From the NCBI GenBank assembly GCA_002422315.1, contig DIUJ01000004.1:12210-76209 (forward strand): a stretch of 64,000 nt of DNA. The letters run 5' to 3'. Of the stretch, positions 17,579 through 25,603 are shown one piece after another. The notes below the pieces were generated by a model. The model searched no databases. It was given only the letters and a program-made list of their open reading frames with translations, and was not told the origin of the DNA. Numbering within the stretch: position 1 is the first letter of the stretch; every line of letters starts with the position of its first letter. The position numbers were made by a program, and so were the translations under genes. Origin of the DNA: Bacteroidetes bacterium UBA6161 (lineage in GTDB: Bacteria; Bacteroidota; Bacteroidia; NS11-12g; UBA955).

Positions 17579-18856
17579 TTAATGGTATTTAGACTTCAGG
17601 GGAAAATCTAGAATTTGTTCTCCATTGGCACCAAATGCTTTTACTTTCATCGAATCTGCCGCAATATCCAAAAGCCAAACATGATGGTCTGAGGAGGCGT
17701 GTCCTCCGTTTGTAAAATACCATCTTTCAGGATGAGGGTTCCTCTGTGGCACACCCAATCCCCCTTCCCCTATATAAATAATCCCTTTGGGGTCAGGTTT
17801 GTTTTTTAGAATAGGAACAGTTTTTTTTAAAGCATGCCCATCAGATTCTAATGCAATATCTACCCTATTTTCTTCAAATAAAGGAACCCAATACTTTCTA
17901 ACTCTTACAAAATCCTCTCTATCAAAATCTTTCACAGCAGGGTATGCAGGCTTGTGGTATTGCACCAAGAGCCACTTGTTGGCAGCCCTAGCCTTAGGCA
18001 GTTCTTTCTTAAGCCACTTGTATTGATAACCTGCCATAGAGGTTTCTGTGTTTAATGTAATTAGAGCAATGCTGTCTGTTAATCTTGTGGTATAATAATA
18101 TCCATCTGAGTTTTGCTCTGTGATTTTTCCTAATCTAAAATTTTCCGTAAATCCGATTTCATGGTCATGGTTGCCTCTAGAAATAATCAAAGGCAGCACT
18201 CTTCCCTCTGGAGTAATAGTTAATTCGTGGTCGTTGAACCAAAAATACAAATGCTTCCATGTGGCATCCATTGCGTAGTCTGCACCATGAATTAATGCTT
18301 TAATTTCAGGCCGTTGAACAAGCATTTTGGCTATCAATTTGTTCATCTTTTTCCTTGTAGCATGAGCGGCAGGATTATTGTCTTCTTCGTCTTCCTCTCC
18401 CACTCTAGAATCCCCGCCGTACAATACGCTCAGATTCTGAGAGTTTCTCTCTGCCGTAATAAAAAAGTATTCTGGAGAACAAGTATTGTCGGAACAAAAT
18501 CTAAAAAAATATTTTTTGCCACTTTGCAATCCTTCTAATTCCGTATGGTGGTAATAAGCACTGGGAGCACCTGACAGTAAATCTTCTTTTCTAACTGTAA
18601 TTTTACCATTGCTGGCAGATTCTGTAAAGAGAGAATAATGCTTTATGTCATTGTGTGAAATGGTATCATAATATACTTTATGTTCTGCACCTTCTTCGAG
18701 AGAAGTCCATGAAACGATAGCATGCGAAGCAGGGTTTTCCGTCCAATAAATCCGCGGATGTATAACTTTTTGGGTTAGTTCTCCATTAATTTTTTCTTGT
18801 TTTTTAGAATGGCATGCCAATAAAATTAACAAGAATAAAAATACTATATTTTTCAT
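17579..18856 (-). CDS. Purple-acid-phosphatase-like metallophosphoesterase lipoprotein
   Basis: A 425-residue exported phosphoesterase. MKNIVFLFLLILLACHSKK gives a lipoprotein signal with Cys at 15. An N-terminal fibronectin-like domain (RIYWTENPASHAIVSWTS) is typical of purple acid phosphatases. Metallophosphoesterase motifs follow in order: YGGDSR, HGADYA (the GDxxY-like motif with Ala), ISRGNHDHE, VQYHKPAY and ESDGHAL. This is a dinuclear metal site expected to release phosphate from organic esters outside the inner membrane. The Asp in the first position of motif 2 appears as Ala-Asp, a mild deviation. The promoter carries a three-repeat PHO-like box, which supports a role in phosphate acquisition. 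Confidence 0.85.
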   Translation of the reverse strand: MKNIVFLFLLILLACHSKKQEKINGELTQKVIHPRIYWTENPASHAIVSWTSLEEGAEHKVYYDTISHNDIKHYSLFTESASNGKITVRKEDLLSGAPSAYYHHTELEGLQSGKKYFFRFCSDNTCSPEYFFITAERNSQNLSVLYGGDSRVGEEDEEDNNPAAHATRKKMNKLIAKMLVQRPEIKALIHGADYAMDATWKHLYFWFNDHELTITPEGRVLPLIISRGNHDHEIGFTENFRLGKITEQNSDGYYYTTRLTDSIALITLNTETSMAGYQYKWLKKELPKARAANKWLLVQYHKPAYPAVKDFDREDFVRVRKYWVPLFEENRVDIALESDGHALKKTVPILKNKPDPKGIIYIGEGGLGVPQRNPHPERWYFTNGGHASSDHHVWLLDIAADSMKVKAFGANGEQILDFPLKSKYH

Positions 18857-18860
18857 TTTG

Positions 18861-18917
18861 CAAATCTATGTTTTAGGAAATATGGAATTGTTAAGACAGG
18901 ATTAAGCAGAGGTTAAG
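18861..18917 (-). promoter_or_regulatory. PHO-box-like activator site and promoter of the phosphoesterase operon
   Basis: On the minus strand three direct repeats with an exact 11-bp period are seen: CTTAACCT (18917), CTTAATCC (18906) and CTTAACAA (18895). The last ends 19 nt before a perfect -7 box TAGATTTG (18868-18861). The array sits where the -33 TTTG would be, and that TTTG is missing. PhoB/SphR-type response regulators bind such 11-bp-period repeats. The -7 box ends 4 nt before the ATG. Confidence 0.75.
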
Positions 18918-19036
18918 CAGTAGTTTGTTTGAGAATCTTGTTATCCCTATTGGGAAATTACCTTTACTCAGTCTTTAACAAAAAACCTTTTCAAAAATCT
19001 ATTTATATTTTACTAAGAAGATGCGCAAAAAACAAA

Positions 19037-20005
19037 TCATTTTTTGCCATAAAAATACAGACGAGGCTCTATATTCCCTGACTTTTCGCTAAGGGTGTAG
19101 TATCCTTTAGCATCGGGGGTCCAAGCAAAAGACTCTCCTTGTGGTTCTACAAAATAGGGTAGCAAGAGTGGTTGAGACTTTAAAGCATCTAAAACAGACT
19201 GACCTTCTGATCTGTTCCAATAATATAATCTTCGGTCTGTTTTCACCACAATATGTTTACCATCCGAACTAATATCGCCTGCCAAAGCTCTATTGAAAGG
19301 AAACTCTGCAATTTTTTCTAACGTATTTACAGCAGAATTAGAATAAGGATATTTAGCTACATAAATAGAAGAACGTGCTTCTCGTTTGGTAACTATATAC
19401 AAATCTTTTGTCCATGGATCTATCATCAAACACTCCGCATCTCTCGGGCCATCCGGATATACAAAAAACAACCTTTCAACTTCTTTTTCATCTACTCTAT
19501 TGGCGCCAATGGTATCTAGTTTAGATATATCGGGTTCTATAAATCTATTAATTATTATCTTATCGTATACCGCATCATTGTCGCCCATATCTGCCACATA
19601 GATATAATTCTTGTTCTCTATTGGCCCAGGCCCAATACAAATATCTTCCCAGTCTCTATTCCCTGTACCCCAAATCCAAAAAAAACCATAACTCTCTGCA
19701 TTGGGACCAATTACATACAATTTATTTGCTCCTCCTTTGTCATTGTGGGTCCATATTCTTTGGGGATTTGATCGACTTACCACCAATCCAGATGCCTCAT
19801 CTATGGCTTTGTCATTCAAAACTCCTTTATCCAAATATTCTGAAAACCCACTATGTGCCTCAAGATTTAATAAATCATATTCTAGTTTAAAAGGAATTTT
19901 TGTTTGGTTGTTGTGTCCATCTCCTTGTATTGTTATTTTTTCTTTTTTACAAGCACAACCTAGTGCTAAAAAACTCAGAAGATATACTAGTCTTGATTGT
20001 AACAT
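19037..20005 (-). CDS. Phytase-like beta-propeller lipoprotein
   Basis: A 322-residue lipoprotein (MLQSRLVYLLSFLALGCACKK, Cys near 17-19). The body has features of the esterase-like/phytase-like propeller: IDEASGLVVSRSNPQRIWTHNDKGG, GNRDWEDICIGPG, NYIYVADMGDNDAVYDKIIINRF, and later DAECLMIDPWTKDLYIVTKREARSSIYVAKYPYS. These acidic strands resemble Ca-binding propeller sites, but many members have no proven activity. Its promoter has the same CTTAACAA-N19-TAnnTTTG arrangement as the neighbouring phosphoesterase, suggesting phosphate-regulated expression. Function is inferred; the fold is likely. Confidence 0.7.
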   Translation of the reverse strand: MLQSRLVYLLSFLALGCACKKEKITIQGDGHNNQTKIPFKLEYDLLNLEAHSGFSEYLDKGVLNDKAIDEASGLVVSRSNPQRIWTHNDKGGANKLYVIGPNAESYGFFWIWGTGNRDWEDICIGPGPIENKNYIYVADMGDNDAVYDKIIINRFIEPDISKLDTIGANRVDEKEVERLFFVYPDGPRDAECLMIDPWTKDLYIVTKREARSSIYVAKYPYSNSAVNTLEKIAEFPFNRALAGDISSDGKHIVVKTDRRLYYWNRSEGQSVLDALKSQPLLLPYFVEPQGESFAWTPDAKGYYTLSEKSGNIEPRLYFYGKK

Positions 20006-20009
20006 TTTT

Positions 20010-20066
20010 CAAAGATATCTCCATAAAATTAGTACATTGTTAAGGAGCCACTAATTTAAAGTTATA
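20010..20066 (-). promoter_or_regulatory. PHO-box-like site and promoter of the propeller lipoprotein
   Basis: Minus strand: TATAACTT (20066), ATTAGTGG (20055) and CTTAACAA (20044) at 11-bp period, then 19 nt, then a perfect -7 box TATCTTTG (20017-20010) ending 4 nt before the ATG. The proximal repeat and its distance to the -7 box are identical to those of the phosphoesterase promoter. The two distal repeats are degenerate. Confidence 0.6.
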
Positions 20067-20146
20067 TGAATTTCTGAAACAACATAAAACTGAATTATTT
20101 GAAGGAAACTCATAAAACAATAAAACTACAAATTGCACCCATAAAG

Positions 20147-20177
20147 TTTGTATTCAGTCAAATAAAAATTAGCTTTG
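20147..20177 (+). promoter_or_regulatory. Canonical Bacteroidota promoter of the 198-residue exported protein
   Basis: TTTG (20147-20150), exactly 19 nt, then TAGCTTTG (20170-20177): a perfect TTTG-N19-TAnnTTTG. The box ends 5 nt before the ATG at 20183, which fixes that start and predicts a nearly leaderless mRNA. Confidence 0.75.
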
Positions 20178-20182
20178 TACAC

Positions 20183-20779
20183 ATGCGGCTAAAATTTACA
20201 CTACTCTTATCTTTTATAATTTTTCATAAACTTGCCATTCTAGGAAAAACAATTTACGAAGAGGGATATATTGTGACCCTTAAGAACGACACAATATATG
20301 GCAAAATAGCCGACAGAAAGGATGGTACTTTCCCTAAAATTCTTAAAAAAATTAGATTCAAAACTAAAGGGAGTATGTATGCAAAAAAATACAGTGCGAA
20401 TCAAATAAAAGGATATAAAGTTGGAAAAAGAATTTACGATAGCATAAGCATAAGAGCTGAGAATAAATTATTTGAAATTCGATACAAAGTAGAAGCCACT
20501 TCCCAAAAAACATTTTTAAGGGTTGTTGCCAAAGGAGAGCTCAGTTATTACCACTGGGAACATACCGACTTCGAGTTTCACACTATAGATTACATACCTT
20601 TATTTCATTTAATCGGTAGAAATGAAATGGTAAGAGTAACCCAAGGCGTATTTGGTTTGAAAAGAAAAAACTTAAGCGAATATTTTTCTAAATGCTCTGA
20701 ATTATCAAAAAGCATAGAAAACAAAGAAATAAAAACAGCAGAAGATATAATTGTAAAATATTATTTACTCTGTAAATAA
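20183..20779 (+). CDS. Small exported protein of unknown function
   Basis: 198 residues from ATG 20183. The open frame extends to a TTG at 20099, but the promoter -7 box lies inside that extension, so the shorter start is right. The N terminus MRLKFTLLLSFIIFHKLAILG is a signal peptide. The mature part opens with YIVTLKNDTIYGKI, a short motif common at the start of Bacteroidota exported proteins. It is strongly basic and has no domain I recognise. It is divergent from the propeller lipoprotein gene. Confidence 0.7.
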   Translation: MRLKFTLLLSFIIFHKLAILGKTIYEEGYIVTLKNDTIYGKIADRKDGTFPKILKKIRFKTKGSMYAKKYSANQIKGYKVGKRIYDSISIRAENKLFEIRYKVEATSQKTFLRVVAKGELSYYHWEHTDFEFHTIDYIPLFHLIGRNEMVRVTQGVFGLKRKNLSEYFSKCSELSKSIENKEIKTAEDIIVKYYLLCK

Positions 20780-20801
20780 GATTTTACTGCTACTTAACAA
20801 C

Positions 20802-20832
20802 AAAAAGAGGTTGCCTTTAAGGAGCAACCTCT
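20802..20832 (-). terminator. Terminator of the TonB-receptor/lipoprotein operon
   Basis: AGAGGTTGC (20806-20814) and GCAACCTCT (20824-20832) form a perfect 9-bp stem with a 9-nt loop. On the minus strand a U5 run follows. It also lies 27 nt after the plus-strand gene ending at 20779 and may serve both, though the plus side lacks a U run. Confidence 0.75.
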
Positions 20833-20908
20833 CGATTAAAAATAACCAAATTTAACCCAAAGCGCGCATCCCAAATGCTCTTTCTGGGTAAAACCAGTTG
20901 AATATCAT

Positions 20909-20950
20909 CCAATCCAAATGGAAGAAGAAAATTCTTCCATTTTAGATTGG
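20909..20950 (-). other. Long hairpin downstream of the lipoprotein gene
   Basis: CCAATCCAAATGGAAGAA (20909-20926) pairs with the complementary arm at 20932-20950 over about 18 bp with one bulge and a 5-nt loop. It has no U run. It lies between the stop at 20961 and the terminator, so it may protect the mRNA 3' end. Confidence 0.6.
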
Positions 20951-20960
20951 CATAGTTTAA

Positions 20961-22304
20961 TTAATTGTGGTTGTTGCCAGTGCCCGAAGTTGGGTAACAT
21001 CCAAGGTCAACATTAGGTTGCATTACACTTGGAGCTCTGTTTCCAACTGCATGAACCCAAGAAACTGTAAGAGGAGAAAAGCTAGTTGTTCCAGCACCTT
21101 TAGCAGGGGAGTTGGATTGCAATCTAAAATTGTTTGTACCCACTCTATTCATATTTTTAGGTTGTAACTCTCCAGCTTCGTAGTCTGCATAAGAAAACTG
21201 ATCAATGTTGTAACTTACAAACAAAGGATTGTTTTCTTTAACTGCACCAAAAATTACTTTATCTCCATTTACTTGTTGTGTAGAATTTACAGCATCTTGA
21301 GGAATAAACTCATTTACCATTTCTTGGTGTGTAGCGTAGTACAAGTTGTTGTTGAATTTCAAGTTTGGAAGATCTGCATCTTCTAATGCACGCATTCCTC
21401 TTTTGCAATTAACAATTATATTGTTGTATGCTCCACCTCTAGCACCTACTTCATAATTAATATTTGCACCTCTGCTCATACCTGGTCTTCTCCATCCAGA
21501 ATTTAAAACAGTATTATTGTAAACGAATACATTAGATTGTACTGGGCTTGCACCTTCGTTTGATGGTTTAAAAGCATTAGTTGCTCCACCTATAAACAAG
21601 TTAAAAGCTATGTTGCCTATGGTTCCTGATTTGCAATTCAAACCATCGCCACCGTTTTCTCCACAAAACTCAAAAGTATTTCTCACAAGATTTATTTTTG
21701 CTCCGTTTGGTCTGTATACATCGTCTTTGCAACCATATACCCAACAGTCTTCTAAGATAAATTCAGTTTCTGGATTTCTTGTCCAAAAACCATACCTTGT
21801 GCTTCCTGCTCTTGGAGTACCTGGTCCACCTTGATCACCTAAGTATTCAAACCTTGTCCAACGAAGCAAAACAAGTTTTGCATCTTCTGAACACTGAATA
21901 CCACCCCACATACCAGCAAAAATATTTGCTTCTGTTCTGTCTGCTGGAGGAATTGTCATAAGAATTGGCTTTTCTTTAGTGCCTTGAGAAATAAGAGAAC
22001 CATGTACTGTAATTTCATAACCTATACCCCCGGCATCTTTTTCTGCAATAAGGGTAACACCAGGCTGAATAACTATCTCTTCATTTTTAGGAATAATTAA
22101 GTCACCTTTTAGAAAATAAGTTTTTCCTTCTAATAAAGTACCTTTCATTTGACCTTTTAGTTCTGTAGTAGATTCTGTAATAGTTACAATGTCAGAAGGT
22201 TCTACAGGGTCAATGATAACTGTCCCTTCATCTTTTTTACAAGATGTAAATGCTGCTGCTATTACTAAAGCTAGCGCACTAAATTTTAAAATTGATTTTT
22301 TCAT
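20961..22304 (-). CDS. Lipoprotein, probable parallel beta-helix, partner of TonB receptor
   Basis: A 447-residue outer-membrane or surface lipoprotein (MKKSILKFSALALVIAAAFTSCKK, Cys at 22). After a short linker, strand-rich repeats are visible: GKTYFLKGDLIIPKNEEIVIQPGVTLIAEKDAG, VHGSLISQGTKEKPILMT, ILEDCWVYGC, and many Asn-rich turns (NNTVLNSG, NNIIVNCKRGMRAL). This is characteristic of right-handed parallel beta-helix proteins. It starts 14 nt after the TonB-receptor gene, the usual order for a receptor with its surface substrate-binding partner. The ligand is unknown; the PHO-like promoter of the operon suggests a phosphorus-containing one. Confidence 0.75.
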   Translation of the reverse strand: MKKSILKFSALALVIAAAFTSCKKDEGTVIIDPVEPSDIVTITESTTELKGQMKGTLLEGKTYFLKGDLIIPKNEEIVIQPGVTLIAEKDAGGIGYEITVHGSLISQGTKEKPILMTIPPADRTEANIFAGMWGGIQCSEDAKLVLLRWTRFEYLGDQGGPGTPRAGSTRYGFWTRNPETEFILEDCWVYGCKDDVYRPNGAKINLVRNTFEFCGENGGDGLNCKSGTIGNIAFNLFIGGATNAFKPSNEGASPVQSNVFVYNNTVLNSGWRRPGMSRGANINYEVGARGGAYNNIIVNCKRGMRALEDADLPNLKFNNNLYYATHQEMVNEFIPQDAVNSTQQVNGDKVIFGAVKENNPLFVSYNIDQFSYADYEAGELQPKNMNRVGTNNFRLQSNSPAKGAGTTSFSPLTVSWVHAVGNRAPSVMQPNVDLGCYPTSGTGNNHN

Positions 22305-22318
22305 GTTATATTTGGTTT

Positions 22319-25123
22319 TTATAATTTGTATTTAACTCCAATCACTATGGTTTGCCAGTAAAAATCCGATCTTACCAATACACTTTTACTAGAATCTAAA
22401 TATGGTGCTTGATCTGGATTAAAAGTATTGGGTAGTCTGATATCTGCAAGAAGTGGGGTATTTAAAATATTGTTCACCTTAAGATATACTGCAAAGCGTT
22501 TTTTAAACTTTTTCTCCATCGAGAAATCCAATTGCACAAAACCTCTTTGCCATATATCATTGTCTAAATAAGGTGAAACACTTATGATTCTATCTCCAGT
22601 GTAAACCATTGCCAACTGCATATCCAACTCTCTTTTGGAGTCTTTGAATAACAATGCAATATTGCTAATGTGAGCAGACTGTCCTTGCAAAGGCCTTGTT
22701 TGGTCTTGGTTTCTAGAGGTTAAGTTTCCTTGGGCGTCTCTAAATCTTACTATTTTTGAAGTAGTTATTTCGGAATATGTAAATGTATAGAATGCTCTAA
22801 TTCCAAATTTGTTAAAGTACTTTGTATAATCTATCTCTACACCCATATTGGTAGCAGTTCCGAAATTATTAGGTTGTAAAAATACTGTTTGGCCTTGTAT
22901 AAGCAGAGCAGACTCAATTGGGTTTATTATCCTCTTGTAAAACATACCTACCATAATTTGGTCTACAGGTGTTGGAAATTTTTCTACTCTGAAATCAAAA
23001 TTATTGGCTTGGGTTCTTTTCAAGAAAGGATTTCCTCTTTCTCTAAAATCTTCTTCGTTTATATCGTATGGAATAACTTCAAAAAAGCTAGGTCTAGAGA
23101 TAGAAGCAAAATAAGAAGCTCTAATGTTTGTATTTTTATTTGGCATGTGTTTTACATGCAAACTGGGCAAAATATCAGAATAGTTTATGCTCCCAACTTT
23201 ACCTAAAACTTGGGCAGGGGCATTGGTAATCCAGGAGAAATCCGTGTTTTCGTATCTTGCACCACCCATTACTTGTACTTTTGAATAATTCAACTTAAAC
23301 ATGGAATAAGCAGCCAAAACATCTTCTCTGCATTCATAGTTAAGTGGGTCTGTAGGAGTGCCTATATTGTTAAATAAAGTAAATGTATAGTCTTTCACAT
23401 CTCCGCTCCAAACCTGGGTAATAGGAGCGGTCCTAAACAAGTAAGAATTAAAATGATTCACCCTTTGTTTGTTTCTGTACATCCCCCCTGCGGAAACATC
23501 AAGTTCTACTTTGCCAATTTTTTGGCTGTAGGTAGCATTGTAATAGCCCGCAAGGTCGTTGTCGGTGTTGTTTGTCCACCTTCTTGTAAAATCCCTATTG
23601 TAAAGTATGGGTTCATTCTGGAGTTCATTGGTTTGCGAATTCCTTGTAACACCAGTTAACCATTGCAATTCAACCATATCGGGATCGTCGTTTGTGGCCA
23701 ATGAATATACCAAGGACCAATCCATTTTAAATTGTTCAGTAAATTGGTGTTTCCCCTGTAAAGTGGTATTGTAAATTTTCTGAAACCTTTGTCTTGAACG
23801 TTCGCGCAACTCTACCCTTCCAGTTCCGGGACCTTGGCCCCTCCCAATTTTCAAAATTGTATCTACTCTACTTCTCACCTCTCTCTCTTGTAAATCTACA
23901 TAAGCGGCATACAGGTCTATTTTATGTCTTTTCGTAATTTTATAATCCAACTTGGTATGAATCCCAGAACGAACTTGCTGCGTAGAGAATTTTCTAAGTT
24001 GCATAATTTCGTAATATGGATTATTTGACTCTTGGTCTACAAAGGTTGACATAAACATACTGTTAGCTCCCCTGTAGGTATTTTGATAACTTCCGGCAAC
24101 CAATACACCCAATTTTCCCCCAAGTAATCTATTCCCAATAGAAAGAGAATAAATTTGATTCATCGGCGAATTTTTTTCTGAAAAAGTCATGTTCTCATAA
24201 GGAAAGTCTGCCAATGTGGCTCTATAGCCAGCGGGGTTGGATTGGTGAGGCGATTGCAGGCTAGTTTTACTTCTATCAAATGTTGCAAAAGGCCTTAAAC
24301 CATCGCTAATTGGCCAAATGCCATACATGGTATTAAACCCCGTTCCTAAATTTAAACTTAAAGAAAATTTGGCAGGTGCATCTTTCATTTTCATGTCTAT
24401 TACCCCACCAATAGCATCGCCTTCCATGTTTGGTAAAAGCGACTTGGTTACAACCAATCTATCCAACAAGTCTGACGGGAAAATATCCAAAGGTACATAC
24501 CTGTTTTTGGGGTCAGAACTAGGTATTTTAATTCCGTTTACCAAAGTATAATTGTACCTTTTATCCATCCCTCTTACAATGGCATGTTGCCCATCTCCAT
24601 TGTTATTCCTTTCTAAAGAAACGCCAGAAACCCTTTGTGTAATATTTGCAACTGTTAAATCTGGAGACAAGTCTATAGACCTAGCCGATATTATATTCAA
24701 TACATTATCCGCCTTTTTTTCGTCTACCCTTGCACTTTCATCGCTTGTATAATCTTTTACCCCTACTACAGAGGCTCCAGACAATACCTTATTTACTTCC
24801 TCCATTTCAAAGTTAATGGTCAAGTCGGATTTTATTTCCAACTGCTTTTCTTCAGGTTTAAAACCCATAAAAACTACCACAATTTTATATTTCCCCTCCG
24901 GGACTCTAGGAATAACAAAACTGCCATCTAAGCCAGTAATAGCATAAAAATTTGTAGAAGCCAACCTTACTGTTACATGGGTCATAGGCATCTTGTTAGA
25001 AGCTTCGATAACTTTACCCGATATTTTAAAGAGAGGAGAATTTTGGGCAACTGAAACTTCCCAAAACAAAACAAAAAACAAGAAGAAAAGAATGTGTTTG
25101 AAAACAAAAAGAAGTTTGTTCAT
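22319..25123 (-). CDS. TonB-dependent outer membrane receptor
   Basis: A 934-residue receptor. The start is taken at ATG 25123 (MNKLLFVFKHILFFLFFVLFWEVSVAQ, signal peptide) rather than the upstream TTG. The mature N terminus is a carboxypeptidase-regulatory-like domain (FKISGKVIEASNKMPMTHVTVRL ... GSFVIPRVPEGKYKIVVVFMGF). The plug follows (DNVLNIISARSIDLSPDLTVANITQRVSGVSLERNNNGDGQHAIVRGMDKRYNYTLVNGIK), then the 22-strand barrel ending in VIGVKYKL. It imports a ligand across the outer membrane with TonB energy. No SusD homologue is present; a beta-helix lipoprotein takes the partner position instead. Confidence 0.92.
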   Translation of the reverse strand: MNKLLFVFKHILFFLFFVLFWEVSVAQNSPLFKISGKVIEASNKMPMTHVTVRLASTNFYAITGLDGSFVIPRVPEGKYKIVVVFMGFKPEEKQLEIKSDLTINFEMEEVNKVLSGASVVGVKDYTSDESARVDEKKADNVLNIISARSIDLSPDLTVANITQRVSGVSLERNNNGDGQHAIVRGMDKRYNYTLVNGIKIPSSDPKNRYVPLDIFPSDLLDRLVVTKSLLPNMEGDAIGGVIDMKMKDAPAKFSLSLNLGTGFNTMYGIWPISDGLRPFATFDRSKTSLQSPHQSNPAGYRATLADFPYENMTFSEKNSPMNQIYSLSIGNRLLGGKLGVLVAGSYQNTYRGANSMFMSTFVDQESNNPYYEIMQLRKFSTQQVRSGIHTKLDYKITKRHKIDLYAAYVDLQEREVRSRVDTILKIGRGQGPGTGRVELRERSRQRFQKIYNTTLQGKHQFTEQFKMDWSLVYSLATNDDPDMVELQWLTGVTRNSQTNELQNEPILYNRDFTRRWTNNTDNDLAGYYNATYSQKIGKVELDVSAGGMYRNKQRVNHFNSYLFRTAPITQVWSGDVKDYTFTLFNNIGTPTDPLNYECREDVLAAYSMFKLNYSKVQVMGGARYENTDFSWITNAPAQVLGKVGSINYSDILPSLHVKHMPNKNTNIRASYFASISRPSFFEVIPYDINEEDFRERGNPFLKRTQANNFDFRVEKFPTPVDQIMVGMFYKRIINPIESALLIQGQTVFLQPNNFGTATNMGVEIDYTKYFNKFGIRAFYTFTYSEITTSKIVRFRDAQGNLTSRNQDQTRPLQGQSAHISNIALLFKDSKRELDMQLAMVYTGDRIISVSPYLDNDIWQRGFVQLDFSMEKKFKKRFAVYLKVNNILNTPLLADIRLPNTFNPDQAPYLDSSKSVLVRSDFYWQTIVIGVKYKL

Positions 25124-25144
25124 ATATTTGAATTTTCCTGACCG

Positions 25145-25201
25145 CAAAGGTTCCTATTGTGGCTTAATGGCACGTATATAAATTATTAATAAACAATTAA
25201 A
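25145..25201 (-). promoter_or_regulatory. Possible PHO-box-like site and promoter of the TonB-receptor operon
   Basis: Minus strand: TTTAATTG (25201), ATTAATAA (25190) and ATATACGT (25179) at 11-bp period, 19 nt, then AACCTTTG (25152-25145), a -7 box with one mismatch. The register and spacing equal those of the phosphoesterase promoter, but the sequence is AT-rich and the proximal repeat is degenerate, so this is weaker. Confidence 0.4.
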
Positions 25202-25509
25202 TTAAACCAGATACATATTAGTTCAAGGTTAATTTAATGCGCATAAAAGCACATTTGTTCACATTTAATTAATTTAGCCCTCTTTCTATTTTAAAATGTA
25301 AGTAATAAAAACAGATATAAATCCACCATTTATAGCTTATTACCATTAAGTTATTATGAAAACATAGAAGAGTAATTCAATGTTAACTTAAATTCAAATA
25401 ATAAAGAAGAGTAATTTACACCTCTCTTAATATCGAATAGTAAAAATTTCTCTTTTGTAATTTCTTGGTTTAGTATTATATTAAGCGTTTAAGCCTCGCT
25501 TTAGACAAT

Positions 25510-25542
25510 AAAAAAAAAGCCCTAACCTTAACGATTAGAGCT
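25510..25542 (-). terminator. Rho-independent terminator of icmF
   Basis: AGCCCTAA (25518-25525) and TTAGAGCT (25535-25542) pair on the minus strand with one G-U. A run of U residues (A stretch 25510-25518) follows. It lies 62 nt after the icmF stop. Confidence 0.75.
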
Positions 25543-25603
25543 GAATAAGAGTAAAGTATTTACTATAAAAAACTATAAAACAAAAACTTAATTTGCTTTT
25601 GCT

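Larger units (their letters stand above)
25124..25603. other. 480-nt gene-free interval
   Basis: Between the TonB receptor and icmF. It holds the receptor promoter at its left end and the icmF terminator near its right end. The middle (about 25210-25500) is very AT-rich, with no credible ORF, tRNA or repeat seen. Confidence 0.6.

Noticed and set aside
19025..19047. GCAAAAAA/TTTTTTGC inverted repeat as terminator of the propeller lipoprotein gene
   Set aside because: It overlaps the coding end and is nearly all A/T, so it would be too weak.
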